Position numbers and translations under genes: made by a program. Shown in pieces: positions 10,232-20,156 of a stretch of 64,000 nt of DNA (position 1 is the stretch's first letter; each line of letters starts with the position of its first letter). Source of the DNA: Massilia sp. CF038 (GTDB taxonomy: Bacteria > Pseudomonadota > Gammaproteobacteria > Burkholderiales > Burkholderiaceae_D). The stretch spans positions 62,001-126,000 of the forward strand of contig NZ_FQWU01000002.1 in assembly GCF_900129765.1 (NCBI RefSeq), read 5' to 3'. The notes beneath the pieces were generated by a model, which did no database searches, was not told the DNA's origin, and saw nothing but the letters and a program-made list of their open reading frames with translations.

Positions 10232-10684
10232 TTATTCTTCCTGCGACGCTTCGGCTGGCCAGTCGCGGATGTAAGCCTTGAGCATGCGGTTTTCGAAGTT
10301 TTGCGCTTCCAGCATGGCACGCGCCACGTCGTAGAAGGAAATCACACCGAGCAAGGTGCGCGCATTCATGACCGGCAGATAGCGCGCGTGCTTTTCCAGC
10401 ATCATGCGCCGCACTTCGTTCACTTCGGTATCGGGGGTGACCGTGATCGGATGGTCGTCCATATGCTTGCGCACTGTGTCGGTGCCGATGGCGCCACCGT
10501 TTTTATGCAGGACCTTGATCACTTCGCGGAAGGTCAGCATGCCCACCAGATCGCCAAATTCCATCACCACCAGCGAACCGATGTCTTTTTCGGCCATGGT
10601 GTTGACGGCCTCGACCAGCGGCATGTCCGGAGTGGCGGTGTACAGGATGTTGCCCTTGACTTGCAGAATTTCCGAGACTTTCAT
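10232..10684 (-). CDS. CBS-domain pair protein
   Basis: 150 aa from the ATG at 10682-10684 (MKVSEILQVKGN); earlier in-frame codons lack family similarity. It holds two CBS motifs (about 8-65 and 75-135) and nothing else. Typical segments are PLVEAVNTMAEKDIGSLVVM and HARYLPVMNARTLLGVISF. Stand-alone CBS pairs bind adenine nucleotides and act as energy or nucleotide sensors; the partner is unknown. It is the first gene of a probable two-gene unit with the PhzF-like gene and is divergent from the MetY-type gene 220 bp away. Confidence 0.9.
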   Translation of the reverse strand: MKVSEILQVKGNILYTATPDMPLVEAVNTMAEKDIGSLVVMEFGDLVGMLTFREVIKVLHKNGGAIGTDTVRKHMDDHPITVTPDTEVNEVRRMMLEKHARYLPVMNARTLLGVISFYDVARAMLEAQNFENRMLKAYIRDWPAEASQEE

Positions 10685-10904
10685 GGTGGCCGCCCTTGTC
10701 TGATGAGGTATATGGTGAGTTGTTTTTATAAGCCTTAGCTCCGAATGTAGCGTAAGCTTGGCGAAAAATCCAGCATTGCGACGAATCAAACTTTAGCGGG
10801 ATGATCGATCGACTTCCACGCTATTTTAGCCAGGAAACCATTCTTCTGTGCGGTACGGGCATGCTACGATTCGCGCCATCCCATTTCAACCAGATGAGTC
10901 CACC

Positions 10905-12215
10905 ATGAGCGGTCCTCGATACCCCGGCTTCGACACCATGTCGCTGCATGCCGGCGCCACGCCAGATCCGGCCACCGGCGCACGCGCTACCCCTGTTTAT
11001 TTCACCTCGTCCTTCGCGTTCAAGGATTCCGATCACGCCGCCGCGCTGTTCAACATGGAGCGCGCTGGCCACGTGTATTCGCGCATTTCGAACCCCACCA
11101 ACGCGGTACTGGAAGAGCGCATTGCCGCCTTAGAAGGCGGCGTGGCGGGCATTGCCACCGCCAGCGGCCAGGCCGCCATGTTCCTGGGCCTGGCCACCAT
11201 TGCCGGCGCCGGCTCGCACATCGTGGCCTCGCGCGCTCTTTACGGCGGCTCGCAAAATCTGCTGGGCTACACGCTCAAGCGTTTTGGCGTCGAGACCACC
11301 TTTGTCGATCCGCGCGACCATGCTGCCTGGCGCGCCGCGATCCGCCCGAATACCAAGGTGCTGTTCGCTGAAACGCTGGGCAACCCGGGGCTGGACGTGC
11401 TGGACATCGGTGCCGTGGCCGACATCGCCCACGCTGCCCACCTGCCCCTGATGGTCGACTCCACCTTCACCACGCCCTACCTGCTGCGTCCCTTCGAACA
11501 CGGCGCTGACCTGGTGTTCCACTCAGCCACCAAATTCCTGTGCGGGCACGGCACCGCCATTGGCGGGCTGCTGGTGGATGGCGGCACCTTTGACTGGCAA
11601 GCCGCGTACGACCAGAGCGGGCGCTTTGCCGAATTATGCGAGCCGTATGACGGCTTCCATGGGATGGTGTTTGCAGAAGAATCGACCGTGGGCGCGTTTT
11701 CGCTGCGCGCGCGGCGCGAGGGCTTGCGCGATTTCGGCGCCATCATGAGCCCGCACAATGCCTTCGCCATCCTGCAAGGGATCGAAACACTGGGCTTGCG
11801 CATGGAGCGCCACGTGGCCAACACGCGCAAGGTGGTGGAGTTTCTGCTGACGCATCCGGCAGTTGAATCGGTCTCCTATCCGGAGCTGGAATCGCATCCC
11901 GATTATGCACTGGCCAAACGCCTGCTGCCAAAGGGTTGCGGGGCCGTTTTCTCGTTCAGCCTGAAGGGCGACCGCGCTGCCGGACGCCGCTTTGTCGATG
12001 GACTCAAGGTGTTTTCTCACCTGGCCAATGTGGGCGACGCCAAGTCGCTGGTGATCCATCCCGCCTCCACCACCCATTTCCGGGTCCCGGTCGAGCAGCT
12101 GGCCAAGTCCGGCATTACCGAAGGGACGATGCGCCTGTCGGTTGGACTGGAAAACGTGGACGATCTGATCGACGACCTGGCGCGCGGCCTGAAGCTGTCG
12201 CAGAAGGGAGCCTGA
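10905..12215 (+). CDS. metY: O-acetylhomoserine/O-succinylhomoserine sulfhydrylase (MetY type, PLP)
   Basis: 436 aa Cys/Met-metabolism PLP enzyme that makes homocysteine from an acylated homoserine and sulfide. The start ATG at 10905 gives MSGPRYPGFDTMSLHAG. The PLP-binding Lys is K210 in SATKFLCGHG; other signatures are YSRISNPTN and ASGQAAMF. The length (about 435, longer than the ~390-400 of MetZ) and the GFDTMSLHAG start favour the MetY branch. Acyl-donor preference cannot be read from the sequence. It has a 220-bp upstream region shared with the divergent CBS gene, in which I recognised no SAM or SAH riboswitch. The next gene follows after 2 bp. Confidence 0.9.
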   Translation: MSGPRYPGFDTMSLHAGATPDPATGARATPVYFTSSFAFKDSDHAAALFNMERAGHVYSRISNPTNAVLEERIAALEGGVAGIATASGQAAMFLGLATIAGAGSHIVASRALYGGSQNLLGYTLKRFGVETTFVDPRDHAAWRAAIRPNTKVLFAETLGNPGLDVLDIGAVADIAHAAHLPLMVDSTFTTPYLLRPFEHGADLVFHSATKFLCGHGTAIGGLLVDGGTFDWQAAYDQSGRFAELCEPYDGFHGMVFAEESTVGAFSLRARREGLRDFGAIMSPHNAFAILQGIETLGLRMERHVANTRKVVEFLLTHPAVESVSYPELESHPDYALAKRLLPKGCGAVFSFSLKGDRAAGRRFVDGLKVFSHLANVGDAKSLVIHPASTTHFRVPVEQLAKSGITEGTMRLSVGLENVDDLIDDLARGLKLSQKGA

Positions 12216-12217
12216 GC

Positions 12218-13024
12218 ATGATCGTGACCGTACAAGACCAGGCAGCGTATTTCTATACCGGCGGCAAAGCCTTCGATCCTGCCCGCCCCAGCGCCATCTT
12301 CATTCACGGTGCCCAGAACGACCATTCGGTCTGGGCCCTGCAAACCCGCTATTTTGCCCACCATGGCTTTAACGTGCTGGCGCTTGACCTGCCCGGCCAT
12401 GGCCGCAGCCAGGGCGCGGCAAAACAAAGCGTCGAGGACATGGCCGACTGGGTGCTGGCCCTGATGGACGCTGCTGGCGTGGACAAGGCCATGATGATCG
12501 GCCACAGCATGGGTTCCCTGATCGCGCTGGAAGCATCGCAGCGCGCGCCGGATCGCGTCACCCGAATGGCATTGGTGGGCACCACCTACCCGATGAAAGT
12601 ATCGGACGCGCTGCTTGCCAGCGCGCGTGACGACGAACAAGCCGCAATCGACATGGTCAACATCTTTTCGCACTCGTCGATGGCGCAAAAACCGTCGTGC
12701 CCGGGCCCCGGCTTTTCCACCATGGGGGGCGCGCGCCGCTTGATGCAGCGTATGTCGCAACGCAATCCCGCGCAGCTGTTCTTCACCGATTTCTACGCCT
12801 GCAATGCGTATGCCAATGGTGAACAGGCCGCGCAGGCAGTACGCTGTCCGGTGCTGTTCCTGTTCGGCAGTCTGGACATGATGACGCCACCGCGTTCGAC
12901 CAAAACCCTGACGGCGGCCATCAGCCACGGCAAGGTGGTGCAGGTCGCGGCCGGACACCAGATGATGGCCGAGCAGCCCGACGCCGTGCTCGACGCCTTG
13001 TTTGCCTTTGCCACCGGGAGTTAG
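12218..13024 (+). CDS. Alpha/beta hydrolase
   Basis: 268 aa from the ATG at 12218, 2 bp after the metY-type stop. The alpha/beta hydrolase fold is shown by FIHGAQNDHS (oxyanion loop), DLPGHGRS, the nucleophile elbow GHSMGS (S97), an Asp in GSLDMMTPP and the catalytic His in AAGHQMM. There is no signal peptide, so it is cytoplasmic. The substrate is unknown. Tight packing between metY and the Mpo1-like gene suggests one transcript. Confidence 0.9.
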   Translation: MIVTVQDQAAYFYTGGKAFDPARPSAIFIHGAQNDHSVWALQTRYFAHHGFNVLALDLPGHGRSQGAAKQSVEDMADWVLALMDAAGVDKAMMIGHSMGSLIALEASQRAPDRVTRMALVGTTYPMKVSDALLASARDDEQAAIDMVNIFSHSSMAQKPSCPGPGFSTMGGARRLMQRMSQRNPAQLFFTDFYACNAYANGEQAAQAVRCPVLFLFGSLDMMTPPRSTKTLTAAISHGKVVQVAAGHQMMAEQPDAVLDALFAFATGS

Positions 13025-13026
13025 CC

Positions 13027-13332
13027 ATGACTGAGCGCTATACCAGCTTCAGCGAATTCTATCCGTTTTACCTGACCCAGCATGCCAACCGCATTTGCCG
13101 CCGCACGCACTTCATCGGCAGCAGCGGCGCCCTGGCCTGCCTGGCAGCCCTGGTCGCGACTGGAAACGCCTGGTGGATCGTGGCGGCGCTGGTGTCTGGC
13201 TATGGCGGCGCCTGGATTGGCCACTTCGTCTACGAAAAGAACCGCCCTGCTTCCTTCGCCCAGCCGCTGCTGTCGTTTCGCGCCGACTGGGTCATGTACT
13301 GGCAGATGCTGACGGGTAAGCTGAGCTGGTGA
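13027..13332 (+). CDS. DUF962 / Mpo1-like membrane protein
   Basis: 101 aa small membrane protein starting 2 bp after the hydrolase stop. Two hydrophobic segments (about 30-47 and 48-66) flank a GGAWIGHF motif, and the N-terminal FYLTQHANRICRRTHFIGS is typical of DUF962. The yeast relative Mpo1 is an Fe2+-dependent dioxygenase acting on 2-hydroxy fatty acids; the His residues here are in the expected places, but activity in bacteria is inferred. Its end is 10 bp from the convergent yihY gene. Confidence 0.85.
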   Translation: MTERYTSFSEFYPFYLTQHANRICRRTHFIGSSGALACLAALVATGNAWWIVAALVSGYGGAWIGHFVYEKNRPASFAQPLLSFRADWVMYWQMLTGKLSW

Positions 13333-13342
13333 GGTAATCAGC

Positions 13343-14695
13343 TTAAGCAGCCACCCCAAAGTGGTCTGCCAGCGTCTGATCCAGCCCGCCTTCAACGGCC
13401 TGCTCCACCTGCCGCGCCAGCGCGCTGGTATCGAGCGTCAACGGCGACGTGCCATCCAGATCAAGCGCCTTGGCCGCGTCGGCGGCGGTACCGCTGAACA
13501 CGAACAGGCGGTACACATCGGCCAGCCGCAGCTTGTGCACGTTCACCAGCAAGACCCAGTTGTCCGCGCCTTCGCGCGCCCGCTTGCCCCAGCGCGAGCG
13601 GGTCGTCACATCTTCCTGCACGCGGCCCACCCAGCCCACGCGCAGCATTTTCTCCAGCAGTGTGGTCATTTCGTCGTAGCCAAAACGGGTATGCGCGCGA
13701 ATCGACGCCGACGACACCAGCGCCGTGTCGTTTGCCTGCGCGCTGCCATGCAAGACCTTCAGAATCGCCATGGCGTCGACAAACGCGCCACCTGGCACCG
13801 GCCGATACCACCAGCGCTCGTACTTCACCACCGGCAGCGCGGCCGCGATCAGGGCGCCAATCAAGGTGATCATCCAGGACAGATAGATCCACAGCAGGAA
13901 CAGCGGCAGCGCCGCCAGGGCGCCGTAAATCACTGCATAGGTGGGGAACTGGCGCACGAACATGGCAAACAGGCGCTTGGCGATTTCGAATGCAATCGCT
14001 GCCACCACCCCGCCCCAGACCGCGTCGCGCCAGTCGACGTGGCGGTTCGGCACAGCCATGTACAGCAGCGTGTAGCCACCCGTGGTCAGTGCCACGGAAA
14101 TGAAGGTGTACAGGATGCCGCTGGCCAGCGGGACCGCCTTGGCCAGCCCGCTGGTAGCCACAAACAGCTGCGACGACGCCGAGATCGACAAGCCGAACAG
14201 CAATGGTCCCAGTGTGACCAGGGCCCAGTAAATCACGATGCGCTGTCCCAGCGGGCGCACCCGCTTGACGCGCCAGATCTGGTTGAAGGCGCGCTCGATC
14301 ATCCCCATCATGGCCGCCGAGGTAAACAGCAGCGCCACCGCGCCCACTGCGGACAGGCTTTTGGCCTTGCTGGCAAACTGGGTCAGGTTGGTGACAACGG
14401 TGTTGGCGATCCCCTTCGGCATCATGGTCTGGACGAAGTAGGCATCCATCGACGCGCGGAAGTTGCTGAAGATCGGGAACGTCGTAAACAGGGCCAGAAT
14501 GATCGTCAACAGGGGCACCAGCGCCAGAATGGTCGTAAACGTCAGGCTGCCTGCCACTTGCTGCAGCTTTTCTTCGGTGAGGCGGCGGCGCGCAAAGTAC
14601 AGCAGGTCGCGCGCTTCGCTCCACGTGAGGCCACGGACGACGTCGACGCTGGAGTTGATCATCTGGTTGGTAGAACGGGAAATTTTGGAAAGCAT
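13343..14695 (-). CDS. yihY: YihY/UPF0761 family inner-membrane protein
   Basis: 450 aa. The N-terminal two thirds (about 45-290) is the YihY/BrkB-like membrane domain with about six helices, including TFTTILALVPLLTIILALF and AVGAVALLFTSAAMMGMI. The C-terminal ~150 residues are a cytoplasmic helical region resembling a winged-helix tail, as in longer betaproteobacterial members. The old names BrkB or ribonuclease BN are not supported for this family. The start is at 14695; an internal ATG 11 codons in (MINSSVDVV) is possible. Divergent from wrbA. Confidence 0.88.
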   Translation of the reverse strand: MLSKISRSTNQMINSSVDVVRGLTWSEARDLLYFARRRLTEEKLQQVAGSLTFTTILALVPLLTIILALFTTFPIFSNFRASMDAYFVQTMMPKGIANTVVTNLTQFASKAKSLSAVGAVALLFTSAAMMGMIERAFNQIWRVKRVRPLGQRIVIYWALVTLGPLLFGLSISASSQLFVATSGLAKAVPLASGILYTFISVALTTGGYTLLYMAVPNRHVDWRDAVWGGVVAAIAFEIAKRLFAMFVRQFPTYAVIYGALAALPLFLLWIYLSWMITLIGALIAAALPVVKYERWWYRPVPGGAFVDAMAILKVLHGSAQANDTALVSSASIRAHTRFGYDEMTTLLEKMLRVGWVGRVQEDVTTRSRWGKRAREGADNWVLLVNVHKLRLADVYRLFVFSGTAADAAKALDLDGTSPLTLDTSALARQVEQAVEGGLDQTLADHFGVAA

Positions 14696-14697
14696 GA

Positions 14698-15368
<671 letters not shown>

Positions 15369-15369
<1 letters not shown>

Positions 15370-15764
15370 TGGAAGCGCCAAAATATTTTCACATGGGGGC
15401 CATTGCCAGTCTGGTGCTGCTGATCGTCTGGCTGGTGGCCTGGGAAACCGTGGTCGCGCCGCTGCACCCGGGCTGGTCGTGGGTGGCCCTGAAGGCGGTG
15501 CCGCTGCTCATCCCCCTGGGCGGCGTGATCAAGCGCGATATTTATACCCTGCAGTGGTCGTCCATGGTGATCCTGCTGTACTTCACCGAAGGCGTGGTAC
15601 GCGCCTGGAGCGACCGTGCCGCCATTTCGCAAATCATGGCCTGGGGCGAAATCGTTCTGGTCTGCGTCTATTTCGTGTGCGCGCTGCTGTACCTGCGTCC
15701 ATATAAAAAGGCGGCCAAGCGCATCGCCAAAGAATTGCTCGAAAAGGTCAATTCGGCCAAATGA
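15369..15764 (+). CDS. DUF2069 membrane protein
   Basis: 131 aa integral membrane protein with four predicted helices (about 10-30, 40-58, 64-80, 92-112) and a basic C-terminus (PYKKAAKRIAKELLEKV). DUF2069 proteins commonly sit next to wrbA in betaproteobacteria; no function is known. The start overlaps the wrbA stop by 1 bp and the end overlaps the next start by 4 bp (ATGA), so translation is probably coupled. Confidence 0.85.
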
Positions 15765-17170
15765 CGATGGATTTCCTGGCCCGCTGCCGCGCCATTGCCG
15801 GCACCGATCATGTGCTGACCGCCGCCACCGACATGGCGCCCTTCCTGACCGATTGGCGCGGCCGCTTTACCGGAAGCGCCCTGGCGGTGCTGCGCCCGGC
15901 CGACGTGCAGCAGGTCGCTGCCCTGGTGCGGGCCTGCGCCGACTGGCGCGTGCCGCTGGTGCCGCAAGGCGGACGAACTGGCCTGGTGCTGGGCAGCGTG
16001 CCCGACGCCAGTGCCAGCGCGGTGGTGCTCTCGCTCAGCCGCCTGAACCGCATCCGTTCGCTGGACGCTGTCAATCGCACCATCACGGTCGATGCCGGCT
16101 GTATTCTGCAAGCCATCCAGGACGCGGCCGCGGCCGAGGATTGCCTGTTCCCCCTGTCCCTGGCAGCCGAAGGCAGTTGCACCATTGGCGGCAATTTGTC
16201 GACCAATGCGGGCGGCACTGCCGTACTTCGCTACGGGAATACCCGTGAGCTGTGCCTGGGCCTGGAGGTGGTGACCGCCCAGGGCGCCATCTGGGACGGC
16301 TTGCGCGGCCTGCGCAAGGACAATACCGGCTACGATCTGCGCGACCTGTTCATTGGCGCCGAAGGCACGCTGGGCGTGATCACCGGGGCGGTGCTAAAAC
16401 TGTTCCCGCAGCCGCGCGCCGCACTTGCCGCCATGGTGGCCATCGATACGCCGCGCCACGCGCTGGACTTGCTGCATCTGATGCAAGCGCGCTGCGGTGC
16501 CAGCCTGACCGGCTTTGAATTGATGTCCGACCTGGCCATGCGCCTGGTGGCCACCCATTTCCCGGCCTTGCCCAAACCCTTTACGGCGCGCCACCGCCAG
16601 TACGTGCTGGTGGAAGTGTCGAGCAGCCAATCGTGCGAGCATGCGGTCGAACTGCTGGAAAGCGCCATCGCCGACGCGCTCGAACGCGATCTGGCCGACG
16701 ACGCAGTGGTGGCCACCTCGGTCGCGCAGGCGCGTGGCTTGTGGCAGGTGCGCGAACATATCTCGATGGCCCAGGCTGCCGCCGGCAAGAACATCAAGCA
16801 CGATATTTCCCTGCCCATTTCCCGGATTGCCGACTTCATTAGCAGCACCGACGCCCTGCTGGAGGCCGCCTTCCCGGGCTGCCAGCTGGTGTGCTTCGGG
16901 CATCTGGGCGATGGCAATCTGCATTACAACGTGGCGCCCCCCGAGGGCGCCAGCCATGACGCATTCCTGCTGCATCAGGAGGCGGTCAACCGCATCGTGC
17001 ACGACAGCGTGGCTGCATTCAACGGCTCGATTTCGGCCGAGCATGGCATCGGCATGCTCAAGCGAGACGAGCTGATCCGCTATAAATCCGAGATCGAGCT
17101 GAACATGATGCGTGCGATCAAATCGGCACTGGACCCGCTCGGCATCATGAATCCTGGCAAAGTCCTGTGA
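15761..17170 (+). CDS. FAD-binding oxidoreductase, GlcD / D-2-hydroxyacid dehydrogenase type
   Basis: 469 aa of the VAO/PCMH flavoprotein family. The N-terminal FAD-binding domain includes VPQGGRTGLVLGSVPD and GTIGGNLSTNAGG-like features; the C-terminal domain carries GHLGDGNLHYNV and the closing SAEHGIGMLKRDEL with NPGKVL. Members oxidise D-2-hydroxyglutarate, D-lactate or glycolate; the substrate cannot be fixed from sequence, and no glcE/glcF partners are present, which points to a single-subunit D-2-hydroxyacid dehydrogenase. It starts 4 bp inside the DUF2069 gene. Confidence 0.9.
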   Translation: MTMDFLARCRAIAGTDHVLTAATDMAPFLTDWRGRFTGSALAVLRPADVQQVAALVRACADWRVPLVPQGGRTGLVLGSVPDASASAVVLSLSRLNRIRSLDAVNRTITVDAGCILQAIQDAAAAEDCLFPLSLAAEGSCTIGGNLSTNAGGTAVLRYGNTRELCLGLEVVTAQGAIWDGLRGLRKDNTGYDLRDLFIGAEGTLGVITGAVLKLFPQPRAALAAMVAIDTPRHALDLLHLMQARCGASLTGFELMSDLAMRLVATHFPALPKPFTARHRQYVLVEVSSSQSCEHAVELLESAIADALERDLADDAVVATSVAQARGLWQVREHISMAQAAAGKNIKHDISLPISRIADFISSTDALLEAAFPGCQLVCFGHLGDGNLHYNVAPPEGASHDAFLLHQEAVNRIVHDSVAAFNGSISAEHGIGMLKRDELIRYKSEIELNMMRAIKSALDPLGIMNPGKVL

Positions 17171-17187
17171 ACCCTGGGAGAACCACT

Positions 17188-17619
17188 ATGCAACGTCTGT
17201 TACCTGTTTTAATGCTGTGCCTGCTGCCGCTGGGCGCCTCGGCGCAATCGCTGTATAAATGCCGCATCGATGGCACCCTCACTTATTCCGGATCCCCCTG
17301 CCCCGGTGTGTCCAGTACCGCGGTCGAGGTGCCACCACCGGTCAAGGCGGAAGCGGGGACCGAGCCCGATCTGAAGAAAATGCAGGCCGACGCCACCAAG
17401 CTGCAAAAGGAACGCAACGCCAAGGAGCAATCGCAGGCCAAGCTGGATCAGGCTGCCGCGCGCCTGGCAGAAAGCAAGCGTCAGCGCTGCGGCAAACTGC
17501 GCCTGCAGAAAAAATGGGCCGACGAAGCTGTTGCCGCCGGCAGTGCCAGCGCCAAGGACAAGGCCACCGAAAAAGCGCGCCGCCTGGGCGACCAGCTGCA
17601 GCTCGAATGTCCGTTCTAA
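17188..17619 (+). CDS. DUF4124-containing secreted protein
   Basis: 143 aa from the ATG at 17188, preceded by GGGAG. Signal peptide MQRLLPVLMLCLLPLGASA (1-19), then a DUF4124-type segment SLYKCRIDGTLTYSGSPCPG with two cysteines, then a charged helical tail rich in K, A and Q (about 60-110), and two more Cys near the end. DUF4124 proteins are small envelope proteins of unknown function, common in betaproteobacteria. The last 13 nt overlap the following permease gene. Confidence 0.82.
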   Translation: MQRLLPVLMLCLLPLGASAQSLYKCRIDGTLTYSGSPCPGVSSTAVEVPPPVKAEAGTEPDLKKMQADATKLQKERNAKEQSQAKLDQAAARLAESKRQRCGKLRLQKKWADEAVAAGSASAKDKATEKARRLGDQLQLECPF

Positions 17620-20156
17620 GTCCGCTCTCGCGCTGGCTGCTGTTCGGCGAGTGGCGCGCCCATCCCGTCCGGGCCTTGCTTGCCATTGCTGCCATTGCAG
17701 TCGGGGTGGCGATGGGCTTTGCCATTCACCTGATCAATGCTGCCGCCTTCAACGAGTTTTCCGCCGCGACCAAAAGCCTGGCCGGCGAAGCGGACGTGCA
17801 AGTGGGCGGACGCGAAAAATGGTTCGATGAAGCGATCTACACGCGCCTGGCCGAACACCCATCGGTGCAACTGGCTTCGCCTGTGTTGCTGGTGTACGCC
17901 GGTGTGCCGGGCAAGACCGAACCCTTGCAGGTGGTGGGCGTGGACGCATTTCGTGCAGGTGGCGTCACGCCTGGCTTGCTCGGTGCAACCGCCAGCGGCG
18001 ACCCCGCCGACATCCTGGCCGATGACGCCATCTTTCTGTCGCCAGCGGCATCGAGCTGGCTTGGCCAAAACAATGGCGGCACGCTTAAACTGCGCTCCGG
18101 CACCACCGATTTTAGCCTGCGCGTTGCTGGCTCGGTGCCGCAGGCTCGCCCCGGCCAGCGCATTGCCGCCATGGACATCGCCGCGGCCCAGTACCACTTC
18201 GCCAGAATCGGCCAGTTGTCCCGGGTTGACCTGAAACTGCGCGCGGGCGTGAGTCGCGACGCCTTCGAACAGTCGCTGGCACGTGAGCTGGAACGCGACT
18301 TTCCCGGCCGCTTCGTGGTCTTGCAGCCCAGCGACGGCAAACAGGAAAGCCGCAACAGCGGCATGAGCCGTGCCTATCGCGTCAATCTGACGGTGCTGGC
18401 CCTGGTTGCCCTGTTCACTGGCGCTTTTTTGGTGTTTTCGACCCAGGCCCTATCCGTCATGCGCCGCCGCAGCCAGTTTGCGCTGCTGCGGGTGCTGGGG
18501 GTGCAGCGCAAGCAGCTGCTGCGCCAGGTGCTGCTGGAAGGGGCCAGCCTGGGCCTCGTGGGCGCGCTGGCGGGCATTGGCGGCGGCTACGCTTTCGCCG
18601 CCATCGCCCTGCACTATTTTGGCGCCGACCTGGGCGCGGGCTTTTTCGCCGGTGTGCGTCCGCAAGTGGCTTTCCCGCCCGTGGCCGCGGCCGTGTTCTT
18701 CTCTCTTGGCCTGGGCGTGGCCTTGCTGGGCTGCCTGGCACCGGCCTGGGAAGCGGCGCGCGCCGCCCCGGCCGTGGCCCTCAAATCGGGTAACGATGAA
18801 GCGGCACTGTCGCGCCTTGCCCGCATCTGGCCTTCGCTGGTATGCCTTGCGCTGGCGGGCATGATGGCCTTCGCGCCGCCGGTCTTCGAGCTGCCCCTGT
18901 TTGGCTACCTGGCCATCGGACTGCTGCTCATTGGCGGCATTGGCATGATGCCGCGTCTGGCCGCCAGCGTGTTCACCCTGCTCAACCGGCGCTCCATGCA
19001 GCGCCAGGCCCAGCATCCGGTGCTGGCCCTCACGCTGGCGCGCCTGGCCAACGCCTCCGGCCAGGCGGGTATCGCTCTCGGCGGCGTGCTGTCGAGCTTT
19101 AGCCTGATGGTGGCCATGGCCATCATGGTGTCGAGCTTCCGCATTTCTCTGGACGACTGGCTGGTACGCCTGCTCCCGGCCGATTTGTACGTGCGCGTGG
19201 AGAACAGCGGCAGCGCTGGCGGCATTGGCCCCGCCCAGCAGGCGCAGCTGCGCGCCCTGAATGGCGCCAGCCGCATCGATTTTCTGCGTGCGCGCCCGAT
19301 CACGCTCGACGCGGCCCGTCCCGACGTCGCCCTGCTGGCCCACGCGATTGACGCGGCCGACCCGGGCCGCAACATGCTCATCGAAGGCGCCAGCGCGCCG
19401 ATTCCTGCGGGCGCGCGCCCGGCGTGGGTGTCGGAAGCCATGCTCGACCTGTATGGCACCAGGGTCGGCGGCGATATTCAACTTCCCCTGAACGGCAAGC
19501 TGCAGCGCTTCTTTGTTGCCGGCGCCGTGCGCGACTACGCCAACCAGTCAGGCGCCGTGCATATTCGTCTGGATGACTACCGCGCCCTCAGCGGCGACGT
19601 TCTCGTCAACGACATCGCCATGTGGACGCGCGCCGGCATCGACGCCGACGCGCTCGAGGCGCAGGTACGCGCACTGCCCTTCGGCACGGCGCTCAGTTTT
19701 GCCAAGCCAGGCCAGATCCGCACCATGAGCATGCAAATATTTGATCGCAGTTTCGCCGTCACCTATCTGCTTGAAGCGATTGCCATCGCCATTGGCATGG
19801 CCGGGGTGGCGGCCACCTTCTCGGCCCAGACCCTGGCGCGCTCGAAAGAGTTCGGCATGCTGCGCCATGTCGGCGTCACCCGCGGACAAATTCTGCGCAT
19901 TCTTGCACTCGAAGGCGGCGGCCTGTCGGCGCTGGGCGTGGCCTGCGGTTTTGGCCTGGGCCTGCTGATCAGCCTGATCCTGGTGTACGTCGTCAATCCG
20001 CAGTCCTTCCATTGGTCGATGCAGCTGCATCTGCCGTGGGCGCTGCTGTCGACGGTGGCGGCGGTCCTGCTGGCCGCCTCTGTCATTACGGCCCTGGTGT
20101 CGGGCCGCTATGCGTTGTCCGGCGGGCCGATTCGCGCCGTCAGGGAGGACTGGTAA
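17607..20156 (+). CDS. FtsX/MacB-type ABC transporter permease (two FtsX domains)
   Basis: 849 aa from the ATG at 17607, which lies inside the end of the DUF4124 gene; the frame is open further back but only as an overlap shadow. An N-terminal membrane helix (AVGVAMGFAIHLINAAAF) is followed by a periplasmic domain, three helices with an FtsX core (about 260-400), a central membrane section, a second periplasmic domain and a final FtsX block (about 710-845). This resembles the fused AttFG-type permease. The next gene is an AttH/CrtC-like lipocalin, overlapping by 1 bp, the usual pairing. The dedicated LolD-like ATPase that normally accompanies it is absent from this locus. Confidence 0.88.
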   Translation: MSVLSPLSRWLLFGEWRAHPVRALLAIAAIAVGVAMGFAIHLINAAAFNEFSAATKSLAGEADVQVGGREKWFDEAIYTRLAEHPSVQLASPVLLVYAGVPGKTEPLQVVGVDAFRAGGVTPGLLGATASGDPADILADDAIFLSPAASSWLGQNNGGTLKLRSGTTDFSLRVAGSVPQARPGQRIAAMDIAAAQYHFARIGQLSRVDLKLRAGVSRDAFEQSLARELERDFPGRFVVLQPSDGKQESRNSGMSRAYRVNLTVLALVALFTGAFLVFSTQALSVMRRRSQFALLRVLGVQRKQLLRQVLLEGASLGLVGALAGIGGGYAFAAIALHYFGADLGAGFFAGVRPQVAFPPVAAAVFFSLGLGVALLGCLAPAWEAARAAPAVALKSGNDEAALSRLARIWPSLVCLALAGMMAFAPPVFELPLFGYLAIGLLLIGGIGMMPRLAASVFTLLNRRSMQRQAQHPVLALTLARLANASGQAGIALGGVLSSFSLMVAMAIMVSSFRISLDDWLVRLLPADLYVRVENSGSAGGIGPAQQAQLRALNGASRIDFLRARPITLDAARPDVALLAHAIDAADPGRNMLIEGASAPIPAGARPAWVSEAMLDLYGTRVGGDIQLPLNGKLQRFFVAGAVRDYANQSGAVHIRLDDYRALSGDVLVNDIAMWTRAGIDADALEAQVRALPFGTALSFAKPGQIRTMSMQIFDRSFAVTYLLEAIAIAIGMAGVAATFSAQTLARSKEFGMLRHVGVTRGQILRILALEGGGLSALGVACGFGLGLLISLILVYVVNPQSFHWSMQLHLPWALLSTVAAVLLAASVITALVSGRYALSGGPIRAVREDW

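Noticed and set aside
10685-10904. Possible SAM or SAH riboswitch before the metY-type gene
   Set aside because: I searched the 220-bp gap by eye and found no matching stems or conserved core.
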